Made by a program: the position numbers and the translations under genes. A stretch of 64,000 nucleotides of DNA from Neobacillus cucumis (GTDB lineage: Bacteria; Bacillota; Bacilli; Bacillales; Cytobacillaceae): contig NZ_PGVE01000004.1 in assembly GCF_002860255.1 (NCBI RefSeq), positions 17,822 through 81,821 on the forward strand, read 5' to 3'. Below the pieces are notes generated by a model. The model was not told the DNA's origin, did not search any database, and was given only the letters and a program-made list of their open reading frames with translations. Shown in pieces: positions 54,100 to 63,362 of the stretch. Position 1 is the first letter of the stretch, and the number at the start of each line of letters is the position of its first letter.

Positions 54100-54492
54100 T
54101 TACTGATCATAATGAAATCGAAATCCTTTTGAAGTTTTAATAATATTATCTTCATTAGAGGGGGATTTTGCAGACATGGTCTCCTTTTTAATATCTTTAG
54201 GATTCAATTGCATATTTAGTGATTCAGCTAATTCATTTGTCGTACTAATATTATTTCCTATAATTAACTTTCCGCTTAATTCGTCAATTTTAATATTGTC
54301 TAAACGAAAGACTATATTTTCTAAATGTTCTATTTGGACCGTGTCGAAATGTATATTTCGCATCCGACTTTCTGATGGCTGCTGTTCTAATAACTCAATA
54401 ATCCGATCTAATTTGTTTATAATGTGAGAGTTTAATTTATTTTCCTCTTCCTTTTCATTCTTTTTCTTTCGAAAAGAAAACAGTCCAAACAT
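54100..54492 (-). CDS. GerPC-like small protein (tentative)
   Basis: A 130-residue minus-strand protein. A basic start (KKKNEKEEENK) and a short coiled coil (IINKLDRIIELLEQQ) are followed by alternating beta segments (IHFDTVQIEHLENIVFRLDN, IKIDELSGKLIIG), which recall the GerPC pattern of paired F-D-x-(L/V)-x-I strands. AAGGAGGG precedes the ATG. It is near the GerPA/GerPF-like genes, which supports a spore coat role; this is inference. Confidence 0.55.
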   Translation of the reverse strand: MFGLFSFRKKKNEKEEENKLNSHIINKLDRIIELLEQQPSESRMRNIHFDTVQIEHLENIVFRLDNIKIDELSGKLIIGNNISTTNELAESLNMQLNPKDIKKETMSAKSPSNEDNIIKTSKGFRFHYDQ

Positions 54493-54696
54493 ATTTTCCC
54501 TCCTTTACAAGGCGGTACAGGGGGACCAAATAATTCATTGGCTTTTTTTAAATCATGATGAAGCTTACCATTTTTAAGCTTGTTATTAATATATGGCAAC
54601 ATGGTCAAATGAATATCTATATTTGAATGAAAGCTGTACTTAAAAGGGGAGAAACGTATGGTTTTTTACCCGGAAAAATTATCAGTTAAAACAAAT

Positions 54697-54727
54697 AAAA
54701 ACTCTCGGCTTAAAGACCGAGAGTTTT
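54697..54727. terminator. Terminator of the gerA-type operon
   Basis: AAAACTCTCGG pairs with CCGAGAGTTTT around an eight- to nine-base loop. Read on the minus strand a T-run follows, so it ends the operon from gerAA. Confidence 0.9.
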
Positions 54728-54772
54728 GTACTTTTAATATCAGATACAAATCTAGATGGAACAAGAGATAGA

Positions 54773-55834
54773 TTAATCTATAACCCCTGACTCCGTAATC
54801 GTAACATTTGCACGAATGTTCACTTTTAAATGATGATAGTCCGTTTCCCATTTATTAAAATTGAATCCTCTTGTTTTGCTTTTAATAAAATGTCCGAATC
54901 CTACAGGGTCAATATTTTTTGATTGAAACCTTTTTGTTAACTTGAGACATTCGTTTTCAATTTCTTTTTCCAGTTTTTTTTCTAACTGATCAATTAACTT
55001 TGGTGTCACACGAACACCAGAATATTCATTTAATATGGCTTTTACCTTTATCTGAACATTAACCTTATAGGGATTTCTTGAGGAAAGCTTCATTTTATAA
55101 TTTGAGCGGATACTTTCAATAACTGCTGAATTCTTGTTATGCTCCACTTTTAACGTTCCTTGACTATATTTATCTACTAGCAGCTTAAAATAAAACATCT
55201 TAGAGGCGGGGATCGTATCGACGACCAAACCATACCTAAAAAAGCTAAGACCGCTAATCTCCACATTTGTCTTCCCCAATTTGCTTAACTGAGGAAGATA
55301 GGGTGTCTTACCTTTTTGATTAAAATCAAATAAAAAACGTTGAAGGTCCGTTTTAGGTACATCCTTTGATTTCATATTTTGGCGGATCAGATTGGATAGA
55401 TAAATCGCATTTCCTCTTTTTCCATAATCCCCTTTAATGATGTCCTTTGATTCACCTTCTGTTACAGCAAGGTATAATCTTGCACCAATACTGGGATCCC
55501 GTTGAAAGGAATCAATTAAGTCAAGAATTCCTTTATCCTTCGCAAGTTTTTCGCCAAAAAGGACGACTTTAAGACTCCCTGTGACAAGCGGATCGGACGA
55601 TTGACGCTGTACATCTCTTAAAAAATCCCTGCTTAAATTAGAAGAAGCTGAGAATGTTTTGTTTTCTACATTTTTATCCGGTAAATAGACAGGTACTAAT
55701 GCGGTTCCACGAATCTTACCATTTATATAGTCATAAGCTGATCCGGTTTCAAGATTAACATCATCTAAGATTTCCTTTTGTACACATCCTCCAAGAAATA
55801 TAGTAAAGATAATGAGGGATAGTCTCTTTCTCAT
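54773..55834 (-). CDS. Spore germination receptor C subunit, lipoprotein (GerAC family)
   Basis: A 353-residue Ger(x)C lipoprotein. The signal ends in FLGGC (Cys 17), so it is lipid-anchored at the inner spore membrane. Domain order follows GerBC/GerKC, with an N-terminal part (to about 200) and a C-terminal domain with VKAILNEYSGV and the helix LEKKLEKEIENECLKLTK. It overlaps the B subunit gene by 4 bases. It probably senses or transmits an unknown germinant. Confidence 0.92.
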   Translation of the reverse strand: MRKRLSLIIFTIFLGGCVQKEILDDVNLETGSAYDYINGKIRGTALVPVYLPDKNVENKTFSASSNLSRDFLRDVQRQSSDPLVTGSLKVVLFGEKLAKDKGILDLIDSFQRDPSIGARLYLAVTEGESKDIIKGDYGKRGNAIYLSNLIRQNMKSKDVPKTDLQRFLFDFNQKGKTPYLPQLSKLGKTNVEISGLSFFRYGLVVDTIPASKMFYFKLLVDKYSQGTLKVEHNKNSAVIESIRSNYKMKLSSRNPYKVNVQIKVKAILNEYSGVRVTPKLIDQLEKKLEKEIENECLKLTKRFQSKNIDPVGFGHFIKSKTRGFNFNKWETDYHHLKVNIRANVTITESGVID

Positions 55835-56919
55835 TTTTTCTTCACCTTCTTCACAATCAAAACTAGAAAAAAGAGTAAGGGAATATAAACATAATTCAGG
55901 AAAAAGGCAATCTTACCAGTATAGTCGATGAGAGTGTTAATTTGTCCGCGTGTTTTAAAGAAATTGATTGTAACTAACACAATCATTGATAGTAACAAAA
56001 CTCCATACTTCTGTTTTATCTTAGTCACTCGTTTTAAAATACGGCTTCCACACCAAAGGGCAATACAAAAATTAGGCAGGATCAGGATGTTCCAGTTTGC
56101 AATCCCGATGTATTCAAACCGTTCCACAAAAGGCATCTCTACCACTTTCCACATCGTCAAAGTAGCCCAGATACTTTTCTGAAGCTGTCCTTCAGAAAAA
56201 TAAGCAAAGGTGATAATGGTAATAGATGTATAGAGAAAGGTCGTATAAAAGACACCCCAATGCGCCCATTTCTTTGATTTTTGCGGATCCTTGATATACG
56301 GATAAAAAAACAAAAGTATTTCATACCCAAGATAAGTAAGTGAAGTATGGTATGCAGCCATAATGAGATCCTTGATGGAGTGATCAAAGACTGGCAGTAA
56401 ATTTCTTAAATCAGCATATGGAACGGTAAAGAAAAAAGTAAAGATTAAATAAGCAGGAAGGACAACTCCAAAAAAAGCCACGCCCGTTACCGTTCGAAAA
56501 CCGCCAAATATAATATAAATGGCTAAGCCGCAAAAAGCGAGGGAATACCAAAAGGTACTCATATCCTGAAACATCCAGACTTGGATGACTTCTATAAAGG
56601 TTCGAAGTGTCGTTAAAGCAACAAGTATAAAATAAAGAATGAAAGGCAAGGATAGCAGCTTGCCTATTTTATTGCCAAAAATGTACGTATGGGCTGTGAT
56701 TACATCTCCATTTACAGTTTCAAGGATTCTGTACATCATCCATAAAATGAGATGAATACTTAACCCGGCAAACAAAACTGAAATCCAAGCGTCATATCCT
56801 GCTGTCATAGCGATAATCCGCTGGAATCCTAAAACCCCAATCCCAATTTGCATCGTATGGACGAGAAAAAAAACTAAAAAAGGCGATATCTTTGCTTTTT
56901 CAGGTACTAATTGTTCCAT
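55831..56919 (-). CDS. Spore germination receptor B subunit (GerAB family)
   Basis: A 362-residue permease-like protein of the amino acid/polyamine/organocation fold with about ten spans. It binds the germinant in related receptors. HTMQIGIGVLGFQRIIAMTAG in the first span is the family hallmark. It lies 17 bases after the A subunit gene. Confidence 0.92.
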   Translation of the reverse strand: MEQLVPEKAKISPFLVFFLVHTMQIGIGVLGFQRIIAMTAGYDAWISVLFAGLSIHLILWMMYRILETVNGDVITAHTYIFGNKIGKLLSLPFILYFILVALTTLRTFIEVIQVWMFQDMSTFWYSLAFCGLAIYIIFGGFRTVTGVAFFGVVLPAYLIFTFFFTVPYADLRNLLPVFDHSIKDLIMAAYHTSLTYLGYEILLFFYPYIKDPQKSKKWAHWGVFYTTFLYTSITIITFAYFSEGQLQKSIWATLTMWKVVEMPFVERFEYIGIANWNILILPNFCIALWCGSRILKRVTKIKQKYGVLLLSMIVLVTINFFKTRGQINTLIDYTGKIAFFLNYVYIPLLFFLVLIVKKVKKK

Positions 56920-56936
56920 AGCCCTTCCTCCGCTTC

Positions 56937-58418
56937 CTATTCGTCAATATCGCCTTTTTTCTTGACGGGATAACGAACAGGATTTTTTGTCCTTAGTGTT
57001 TGTGGTCTTAAGGATTGTTTGCTAAATGGGAGCCTGATCAGTGAATCCTTAAGATCTGTCAGTCTTGGTGGGTATAATGGTTCTAAAAAAGGCCTGTTTA
57101 AGGAGGTCAGTCGTATTAAATGGGTCATTAAAATGCAAAAGCAAAAAACGATGCCAAGCAGTCCCCAAAGCTCTGCAAAAAACAAAAATGGAAATCGGAG
57201 CAAACGGATCGCATTGCCCATTTTATAAACGGGAGTTGTAAATGAGGCTAATGCTGCGAGTGCTACAATAATCAAGAGAACATTACTTGTTAATCCTGCT
57301 TCAACGGAAGCTGTTCCAATGACAATACCTCCAACGATACCGATTGTCTGACCTACCTTAGTAGGAAGACGTGCTCCTGCTTCCCGAAGCAATTCAATCG
57401 TCAGCTCTAAAAAAAGAGCTTCTAAAATGGGAGGGAGCGGTATTTCCCGTCTGGAGGTAACTAAGGTATTCATTAAATCTTTAGGTATTAGTTCGTAATG
57501 ATACGACAATGTCGCAACATAAACAGGTGTTACTAAAATAGAAAACGCAACCGCAAACAGGCGGATTAACCGGAAAAAGGAAGATAACATCCAATTTAAA
57601 AAATAATCTTCAAATGAGCTGAAGAACTCAACTAGTGTTGTCGGAGTGATTAAGACGTGTGGTGATCCATCTACGATTATCGCTATTTTCCCTTCAGCCA
57701 AAATAGCTGTTACCCTGTCGGGACGCTCGGTATCTAAAAGCTGTGGAAAAGGGGAGTTTTTATTATCGGATATCAACTGAACGATATATGAACTATCCGT
57801 AATTGCATCAAATTCCACATTTTTCAGCCGCTCCATAACGGTTTTGACATTGGCAGGGTCAACAATCCCGTCAAGATATAAGACCGATACCTTTGTTTTT
57901 GAAAGAGAGCCTATTGTCAGCTCTTCTACAATTAACTCTTTTATAGGGAGACGTTTTCGAATCAGATTTACATTTTGTGCCATCGATTCTACAAAGGCTT
58001 CTTTCGGGCCTATGACACTAAATTCAACCTCAGGTGGTGAGATGCTTCGGACAATTTCTTTCTGTGCGGCTAAAAACGCAAAATTTTTGCTGTCAGAATC
58101 CAACGTTAAAAGGGCATAACCATTGAATAATTTCTGTTCAATGGCACTTATATCATTACTAATTTGAACATCGGCAAGTGCAACAAGTTTCTTAACATCT
58201 TCAACCCTTTCAAACGGCTCCTCCAATAAAAATGGGAGGGCAGAATCCTGTAAAACACTCTCGTCTATAAGGGTTGTAATAAACCAAAAAGAGAACTGAC
58301 TATTCGTGGGTTTATTGATGTAAGAAACTTTCTTAAAATCATTGGACCGCTTAAGAAAATTCTCTAACTCCTCTCTCTCTTGTTGTTGATTTTGTTTCTT
58401 TGTAAAAAAGCCCATCAT
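56937..58418 (-). CDS. Spore germination receptor A subunit (GerAA family)
   Basis: A 493-residue protein with a soluble N-terminal domain (about 1-230) and a C-terminal part with five or six spans. Family segments include VSVLYLDGIVDPANV, RPDRVTAILAEGKIAIIVDGSP and REIPLPPILEALFLELTIELLREAGARLP. ATG 58418 follows GGCGGTGA on the minus strand; a GTG nine bases upstream is too close. It is the first gene of a gerA-type tricistronic operon, normally under sigma-G; no promoter was clearly seen. Confidence 0.93.
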   Translation of the reverse strand: MMGFFTKKQNQQQEREELENFLKRSNDFKKVSYINKPTNSQFSFWFITTLIDESVLQDSALPFLLEEPFERVEDVKKLVALADVQISNDISAIEQKLFNGYALLTLDSDSKNFAFLAAQKEIVRSISPPEVEFSVIGPKEAFVESMAQNVNLIRKRLPIKELIVEELTIGSLSKTKVSVLYLDGIVDPANVKTVMERLKNVEFDAITDSSYIVQLISDNKNSPFPQLLDTERPDRVTAILAEGKIAIIVDGSPHVLITPTTLVEFFSSFEDYFLNWMLSSFFRLIRLFAVAFSILVTPVYVATLSYHYELIPKDLMNTLVTSRREIPLPPILEALFLELTIELLREAGARLPTKVGQTIGIVGGIVIGTASVEAGLTSNVLLIIVALAALASFTTPVYKMGNAIRLLRFPFLFFAELWGLLGIVFCFCILMTHLIRLTSLNRPFLEPLYPPRLTDLKDSLIRLPFSKQSLRPQTLRTKNPVRYPVKKKGDIDE

Positions 58419-58639
58419 TAAAGTCACCGCCCATTCTGCCTTATTAATATCATTTCCTATAATGGAAGAATTATGAATAGGAATAGAAGTAAAGAGGGAG
58501 CAAAATTATTCCTACTTAGGAACTCTTTCAATGCTTTAAGAATGGCTAATCTTAATAAGTTGATATTAAAAATTGGAAATGAGGAGTTTGTATTTCTTAA
58601 GACAGAGGGATAAAGAATAGTCTTAAGAGGTGAAAAGAA

Positions 58640-59083
58640 GTGACTATTATTACTACCTTTAAAGAAAAAAGACGAGAAAAGCAGATAAAATATGAACGTT
58701 CCGTCCTGCGGGACTTATCCATTAATACATTGAAAGAAAGGGTTAGACAATATTTTGGTTCCACGAATCTAGCTCAAAGTTTTGTGATGAATACAGGAAT
58801 CGAGGAAGCGTGTTATGATGTCGCATTGGAAGCCTTTCTTTTAGGGGCGAAATTTAGTAAATTTGGTTATTATGGTGAAAACTTAGATGAAGTGCGCCAA
58901 AGATGTTTCCGAGAGGAAAAACATTTGATTGATACTCTTTACAACTTTTTGCTTTATTGGGGAAATGGTCAAGAAGGCACGATGAGTGAGTCCCTTTATT
59001 ATCTATGTGAACAATACATTTTTGTCTGGTGGAAAGAAGGATTTGAAAAAGGCCAGAGACGTCATAAGTTGAGATTACATTAA
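58640..59083 (+). CDS. ybaK: YbaK family protein (DUF2521)
   Basis: A 147-residue cytoplasmic protein of unknown function, conserved next to cwlD in Bacillus. A basic N-terminus, then mostly helices, with GIEEACYDVALEAFLLGAKFSKFGYYGE and a C-terminal YIFVWWKEGFEKGQRRHK. The start is GTG 58640 after AGAGGTG. It marks the return to the conserved gene order after the accessory region. Confidence 0.88.
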   Translation: MTIITTFKEKRREKQIKYERSVLRDLSINTLKERVRQYFGSTNLAQSFVMNTGIEEACYDVALEAFLLGAKFSKFGYYGENLDEVRQRCFREEKHLIDTLYNFLLYWGNGQEGTMSESLYYLCEQYIFVWWKEGFEKGQRRHKLRLH

Positions 59084-59099
59084 GTCCCAGTTGAAACAT

Positions 59100-59174
59100 A
59101 AGCACCCAGCATATTCGTGCCAGTTAGTTCTGTCTAAAATGGAATTTCGTGTACTTTGCTTAAGGGGTGCTTTT
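59100..59174 (+). terminator. Possible terminator after ybaK
   Basis: AAGCACCC (59100-59107) pairs with GGGTGCTT (59165-59172) over a long loop, followed by TTTT. The loop length makes it uncertain. Confidence 0.45.
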
Positions 59175-59233
59175 ACTGTTCTAAAACTCCCTCTTGTCCC
59201 ATATAGTTAACTGAACAGGGACGAGCGGGAAGG

Positions 59234-59965
59234 ATGATATGGGTGGCTAAGCGCAGATTAAAGATAATTAGCTTTATTACGGGATTAATTTTGTTATTTT
59301 TTATCCTACAGCATGATTTTAGTGAAAATAATTCATGGAAAACTTGGAATCTCCCGTTGTCAGGAAAAATTATCTTGTTGGATGCAGGCCATGGAGGACC
59401 AGATGGCGGGGCGGAATCAGGAGAAACACTTGAAAAGGACATTGCTTTAGAAATTACCAAAAATGTCCGTGACTTTCTTCAGCAGCAAGGGGCTCTTGTG
59501 ATTATGACAAGGGAAAAGGATGAGGATTTAGCGGATCCTGATACGCGAGGCTACAGCCGCAGAAAGGTAGAAGACCTCAAAAAGAGATTAAAAATGATTA
59601 ATCATACCGATATTGACTTATTTGTCAGTATTCATTTAAATGCTATTCCTTCTTCAAGATGGAGCGGTGCCCAGACCTTTTATGCCCCTCATTATAAGGA
59701 AAATGCACGTGCCGCAAAGTTTATTCAAGAAGAACTCCGAAGAAATCTTGAAAACACGGAACGTAAAGCCAAGCCAATTAATCAAGTGTATATCTTGAAA
59801 AACGCCAAAAAGCCGGGAGTCCTGGTAGAAGTAGGATTCCTTTCAAATCCTAGGGAAAGGTCACTTTTAAAAAAGGAATCTTATCAAGAAAAAGTGTCTG
59901 CTTCAATAAATAATGGGATCCTTCGTTACTTTACGAATGAAAAAGAATTAAAAGAATCAGATTAA
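59234..59965 (+). CDS. cwlD: Germination-specific N-acetylmuramoyl-L-alanine amidase CwlD
   Basis: A 243-residue amidase that, with PdaA, makes muramic lactam in the spore cortex. A membrane signal (about residues 8-26) is followed by the Amidase_3 domain with zinc ligands in LLDAGHGGPDGG (His), the Glu in GETLEKDIA, and SIHLNAIP (His), and the catalytic Glu in VLVEVGFLSN. The start is ATG in GATATGGGTGG context (59234-59239), coded as MIWVAKRR. It is known to be coordinated with gerD and other spore genes. Confidence 0.95.
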   Translation: MIWVAKRRLKIISFITGLILLFFILQHDFSENNSWKTWNLPLSGKIILLDAGHGGPDGGAESGETLEKDIALEITKNVRDFLQQQGALVIMTREKDEDLADPDTRGYSRRKVEDLKKRLKMINHTDIDLFVSIHLNAIPSSRWSGAQTFYAPHYKENARAAKFIQEELRRNLENTERKAKPINQVYILKNAKKPGVLVEVGFLSNPRERSLLKKESYQEKVSASINNGILRYFTNEKELKESD

Positions 59966-60081
59966 GGAGGATGGAAGCATCTTCCGTTTTTTTATTTTTG
60001 TCATGTGATTGAATTAACTGTTTCTTATCTAGGTTATGGTATACTGAAATTGGAAAAGAATTCGTAGGTGAGGTGCATTTT

Positions 60082-61134
60082 ATGTTAACAGAGAAAAAAG
60101 TCCGTGAAGTTCTGGGTGCCATTAAAGAGCCCTTTTTACATAAAGAATTAGTTGAGCTTAATGCCATTGAAGAAATTAAGATTAAAGAAGAAAAGAACCA
60201 TGTTAGTATTAAGGTATTGATTGCTAAGACGGGCACCAGCGAGCAGCTGCAGCTTCAGACACAAATTGTAAATGTGTTAAAAGAAGCAGGCGCGGCTACT
60301 GTTGGAATCCGCTTTGCTGAGCTGCCAGAAGAAGTATTGGCACAACATCGCGATCCGGAGCCAGAGAAGGGCCGAAATCTACTTAATTCAAAAAATACAA
60401 CCTTCATTGCGATTGCCAGCGGAAAAGGCGGCGTAGGTAAATCAACGGTTTCCGTTAACCTTGCTGTGGCCTTGGCTCGTTTAGGAAAAAAGGTGGGTTT
60501 AATTGACGCCGATATCTACGGGTTTAGTGTACCAGATATGATGGGCATAACTAATCGTCCTGTGGTCCGCGGCGAAAAAATTATTCCTGTTGATCGCTTT
60601 GGCGTTCAGGTGATTTCAATGGGCTTCTTTGTAGAGGACAATGCCCCGATCATCTGGCGTGGACCAATGTTAGGGAAGATGTTGAATAGTTTCTTCAGTG
60701 AAGTCGAATGGGGAGAACTTGATTATTTGTTATTAGATTTGCCTCCTGGAACAGGGGACGTTGCTTTAGATGTTCATACTATGCTGCCTTCTTGTAAGGA
60801 AATTATCGTCACAACTCCACATCCAACGGCTGCGTTTGTAGCTGCTCGTGCGGGAGCAATGGCTTTACGTACAGAGCATGAAGTCCTTGGAGTTATTGAA
60901 AATATGGCCTACTTCGAAAGCAAATTAACTGGGGAAAAAGAATATGTGTTTGGTCGTGGTGGAGGAGATAAACTTGCTGAAGAATTAAACACGGTTCTCC
61001 TTGGACGACTGCCGCTAAACCAGCCTGATTGGAATGATCAAGATTTTGCACCATCAGTCTATCAAGAAGATCATCAAATCGGTAAGATCTATTTAGAAAT
61101 TGCAGAAAAGGTAACAAGCCTGCTAAAAAAATAA
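60082..61134 (+). CDS. salA: Mrp/NBP35-type ATPase SalA (ApbC family)
   Basis: A 350-residue P-loop ATPase with an N-terminal DUF59 (MIP18-like) domain (about 1-85) and the deviant Walker A GKGGVGKST. In other bacteria the family carries iron-sulfur clusters; in B. subtilis SalA represses scoC. The CxxC near the C-terminus typical of cluster carriers is absent. ATG 60082 gives the normal N-terminus; GTG 60073 lies in the binding site. Confidence 0.93.
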   Translation: MLTEKKVREVLGAIKEPFLHKELVELNAIEEIKIKEEKNHVSIKVLIAKTGTSEQLQLQTQIVNVLKEAGAATVGIRFAELPEEVLAQHRDPEPEKGRNLLNSKNTTFIAIASGKGGVGKSTVSVNLAVALARLGKKVGLIDADIYGFSVPDMMGITNRPVVRGEKIIPVDRFGVQVISMGFFVEDNAPIIWRGPMLGKMLNSFFSEVEWGELDYLLLDLPPGTGDVALDVHTMLPSCKEIIVTTPHPTAAFVAARAGAMALRTEHEVLGVIENMAYFESKLTGEKEYVFGRGGGDKLAEELNTVLLGRLPLNQPDWNDQDFAPSVYQEDHQIGKIYLEIAEKVTSLLKK

Positions 61135-61135
61135 G

Positions 61136-61172
61136 AAAAATACCTCTTCCTAAATTGGGAAGAGGTATTTTT
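61136..61172. terminator. Bidirectional terminator between salA and gerD
   Basis: AAATACCTCTTCC pairs with GGAAGAGGTATTT around a short loop with A- and T-runs outside, so it can serve both convergent genes. Confidence 0.92.
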
Positions 61173-61183
61173 CTGCTAGTTCA

Positions 61184-61747
61184 TCATTTTTTTGATGCTT
61201 CCTCTGCAGCCTTTAAAAGTAATTCCTGTATTTTAGCTTTATAAAGAGGGCTATTAATTGTTTCTGTAATCACATCTTGAAGATAGTCCCGGTATTCTTT
61301 AGTTTTTAGAGCATCAGTCATTTGTTTTTGAATTTCAGGCTCTTTAAATACTTGAACCATCATGGTTCTATACTGAGGATCATTCATTAATTCCTTTAAT
61401 AAGGCCTTATTTTCATTTTTCATGTTTTTAGCAACGCCCTTAGCAAAAGCAGGATCACTAAAAGCCTTCTTCCAGAATTCAATGGCTTTATCTGATGTAA
61501 GAGTGGTTTGAATGGTATCGGCAACAACCTTTTGATCCATAACAAGCTTTTCCTTCATCGCATCAGAAGTCATTACATCTTGTATTGCCTTCTTACCATC
61601 ATCGGTTTTAAGGATATCAACCACCATTTTTTTAGTCTGGTCATAGTCGATTTGCCCGGTCCCGCTTAAGTCATTACTAGAAGAGCAACTGGCTAGGAAC
61701 AACATGATGGGTAGGAGGAGCAATATACTATATCTTTTCATTTTCAA
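61184..61747 (-). CDS. gerD: Spore germination lipoprotein GerD
   Basis: A 187-residue lipoprotein (lipobox FLASC, Cys 21) that clusters the germinant receptors in the inner spore membrane. The mature part is helical and polar, with a central helical core (about residues 60-180) as in the GerD trimer. It is convergent with salA. It is expected to be transcribed by sigma-G. The receptor genes of this window lie 3 kb upstream. Confidence 0.94.
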   Translation of the reverse strand: MKMKRYSILLLLPIMLFLASCSSSNDLSGTGQIDYDQTKKMVVDILKTDDGKKAIQDVMTSDAMKEKLVMDQKVVADTIQTTLTSDKAIEFWKKAFSDPAFAKGVAKNMKNENKALLKELMNDPQYRTMMVQVFKEPEIQKQMTDALKTKEYRDYLQDVITETINSPLYKAKIQELLLKAAEEASKK

Positions 61748-61894
61748 GCCCCTTTCACATATAAATCCTTAATTTTAGGATGAGGAATTAAAGCGAGATT
61801 ATTCGCCTAAAAAAATGAAATTATGGATTTTTTACGTCTTGATTGGTACAATCAGAAGGGAAATAATATATTTAGTATTATGGAGGTTTGAGGT

Positions 61895-62584
61895 GTGACA
61901 AGCCGTAATTGGGTAAGACTATTTATGTCCACATTATTAGTTGGCGGGGTCACCACGGCTATTGTGGGGTTTATTATACGCTGGGATGAGTTTCAGCCTT
62001 ACTTTATTCATTTTCAAATTATTGATATTTTATCGACGTTAGTTTGGCTCATTGTTATGGGCTTTCTGTTCAGTGTAATCAGCCAAATGGGCTTCTTTTC
62101 TTATTTAACGATTCACCGCTTTGGTTTGGGTATATTTAAATCTGTATCTTTGTGGAACTCCGTGCAAGTTGTTCTCGTGGTTTTTGGTTTATTTGATTTA
62201 GTTTACTTACGTTATGAGAACTTTGCCAAGCCGGGTGATTCCGTTGTCCCTTATTTTGGGCCGGCCTTTCTTTTATTAGCGGTTTCCCTTGTTGTAGCTT
62301 GGTATAAAGTAAAACAAACAAACAGAGGAGCTTTTATCCCTGCATTATTTTTTATGATTGTTGCTACCTTGGTGGAGTGGGTTCCAGTTCTTCGTGAGAA
62401 TGAAAAGAACTGGTTTTATCTCATGATGATTTCGTTACTAGCATGTAATGCCTATCAATTAATAATTCTTCATAAATTAAATGCCCAATCAGTGCAAGAA
62501 AGGCAAAAACGGGCAGAACAAACGAATTCGAAAGCTAAAAACACAAGCAAAAATAGAAAAATGACTAAAAAACCGTCCATGTAA
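61895..62584 (+). CDS. kbaA: KinB-signalling pathway activator KbaA
   Basis: A 229-residue membrane protein with about six spans and a basic C-terminal tail (KRAEQTNSKAKNTSKNRKMTKK). In B. subtilis it is needed for activation of the sporulation kinase KinB. The start is GTG 61895 after GGAGG. Divergent from gerD and convergent with pdaB. Confidence 0.92.
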   Translation: MTSRNWVRLFMSTLLVGGVTTAIVGFIIRWDEFQPYFIHFQIIDILSTLVWLIVMGFLFSVISQMGFFSYLTIHRFGLGIFKSVSLWNSVQVVLVVFGLFDLVYLRYENFAKPGDSVVPYFGPAFLLLAVSLVVAWYKVKQTNRGAFIPALFFMIVATLVEWVPVLRENEKNWFYLMMISLLACNAYQLIILHKLNAQSVQERQKRAEQTNSKAKNTSKNRKMTKKPSM

Positions 62585-62598
62585 CATGGCGGTTTTTT
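62567..62598. terminator. Bidirectional terminator between kbaA and pdaB
   Basis: AAAAAACCG and CATG pair with CATG and CGGTTTTTT around the kbaA stop codon. It serves both convergent genes. Confidence 0.9.
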
Positions 62599-62606
62599 GT
62601 CAGAGG

Positions 62607-63362
62607 TTAATTTATTTCCTTCGACTGAACTTCTCCATTAGCAATCATTTCGGATACGGAAACGAGCTTTAGCCCTTTTTGTCGAATATTAGCCAGAATC
62701 TGAGGCAGAGCTTTGGCTGTTTGTTTTGCAGAATCTGAGGCATGGAGCAGGACTATATCCCCATTATCTACCTTACTAACATTTTCTACTATTCTTTCTA
62801 CACCAGGATTTTGCCAATCCTTAGAGTCGATCTTCCAATGAACAACTGTATACCCGTATCGCTTGGCAATTTTTAATGTACGCTCATCGAAGTGTCCAGT
62901 CGGAGCGCGTAAAAGCTTGATATCTTTAACATTTAACTTAGTAAAGGCTTCTTGAGCTTTCGAAATATCTTTTGCAATTTGTGCATCTTCTACATCAAGG
63001 TAATCTACATAATCATATCCCAATATCCCAATTTCGTAACCTTCTTTTACAATACGATTGACAATGTCAGGGTGACGTTCGGCCCATGAACCTGCTAGAA
63101 AGAAAGTTGCTGATCTAACATTCTCTTTTTTCAATACATCTAAAATAGGTTCCGCCTTTTCATCGCCCCAGCCAATATTAAATGTGAGGGCCAAATCTTT
63201 CTCACCGCGATAAATAGCATTTGAGCTATCCTTTGTTGAAAAGACAGGAATCTGTACGAGATTTTCCATGTAGAGGAACCATGCTGTAAAAAAAGCTGCA
63301 ATGAGAATCAGTGATACATTTTTTAATGATTTACCGTTTAATACAAAAAAGAAATTCATCAT
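62607..63362 (-). CDS. pdaB: Polysaccharide deacetylase-family sporulation protein PdaB
   Basis: A 251-residue protein with an N-terminal membrane anchor (about residues 10-30) and a NodB-like domain. It is needed to keep mature spores stable in B. subtilis. ATG 63362 (or 63359) follows GAGGTGGG on the minus strand. The metal-binding motifs of active deacetylases are altered: the usual TFDDG is LTFNIGWGDE, and the HxxxH motif is not seen. Activity on peptidoglycan is therefore doubtful. Confidence 0.92.
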   Translation of the reverse strand: MMNFFFVLNGKSLKNVSLILIAAFFTAWFLYMENLVQIPVFSTKDSSNAIYRGEKDLALTFNIGWGDEKAEPILDVLKKENVRSATFFLAGSWAERHPDIVNRIVKEGYEIGILGYDYVDYLDVEDAQIAKDISKAQEAFTKLNVKDIKLLRAPTGHFDERTLKIAKRYGYTVVHWKIDSKDWQNPGVERIVENVSKVDNGDIVLLHASDSAKQTAKALPQILANIRQKGLKLVSVSEMIANGEVQSKEIN

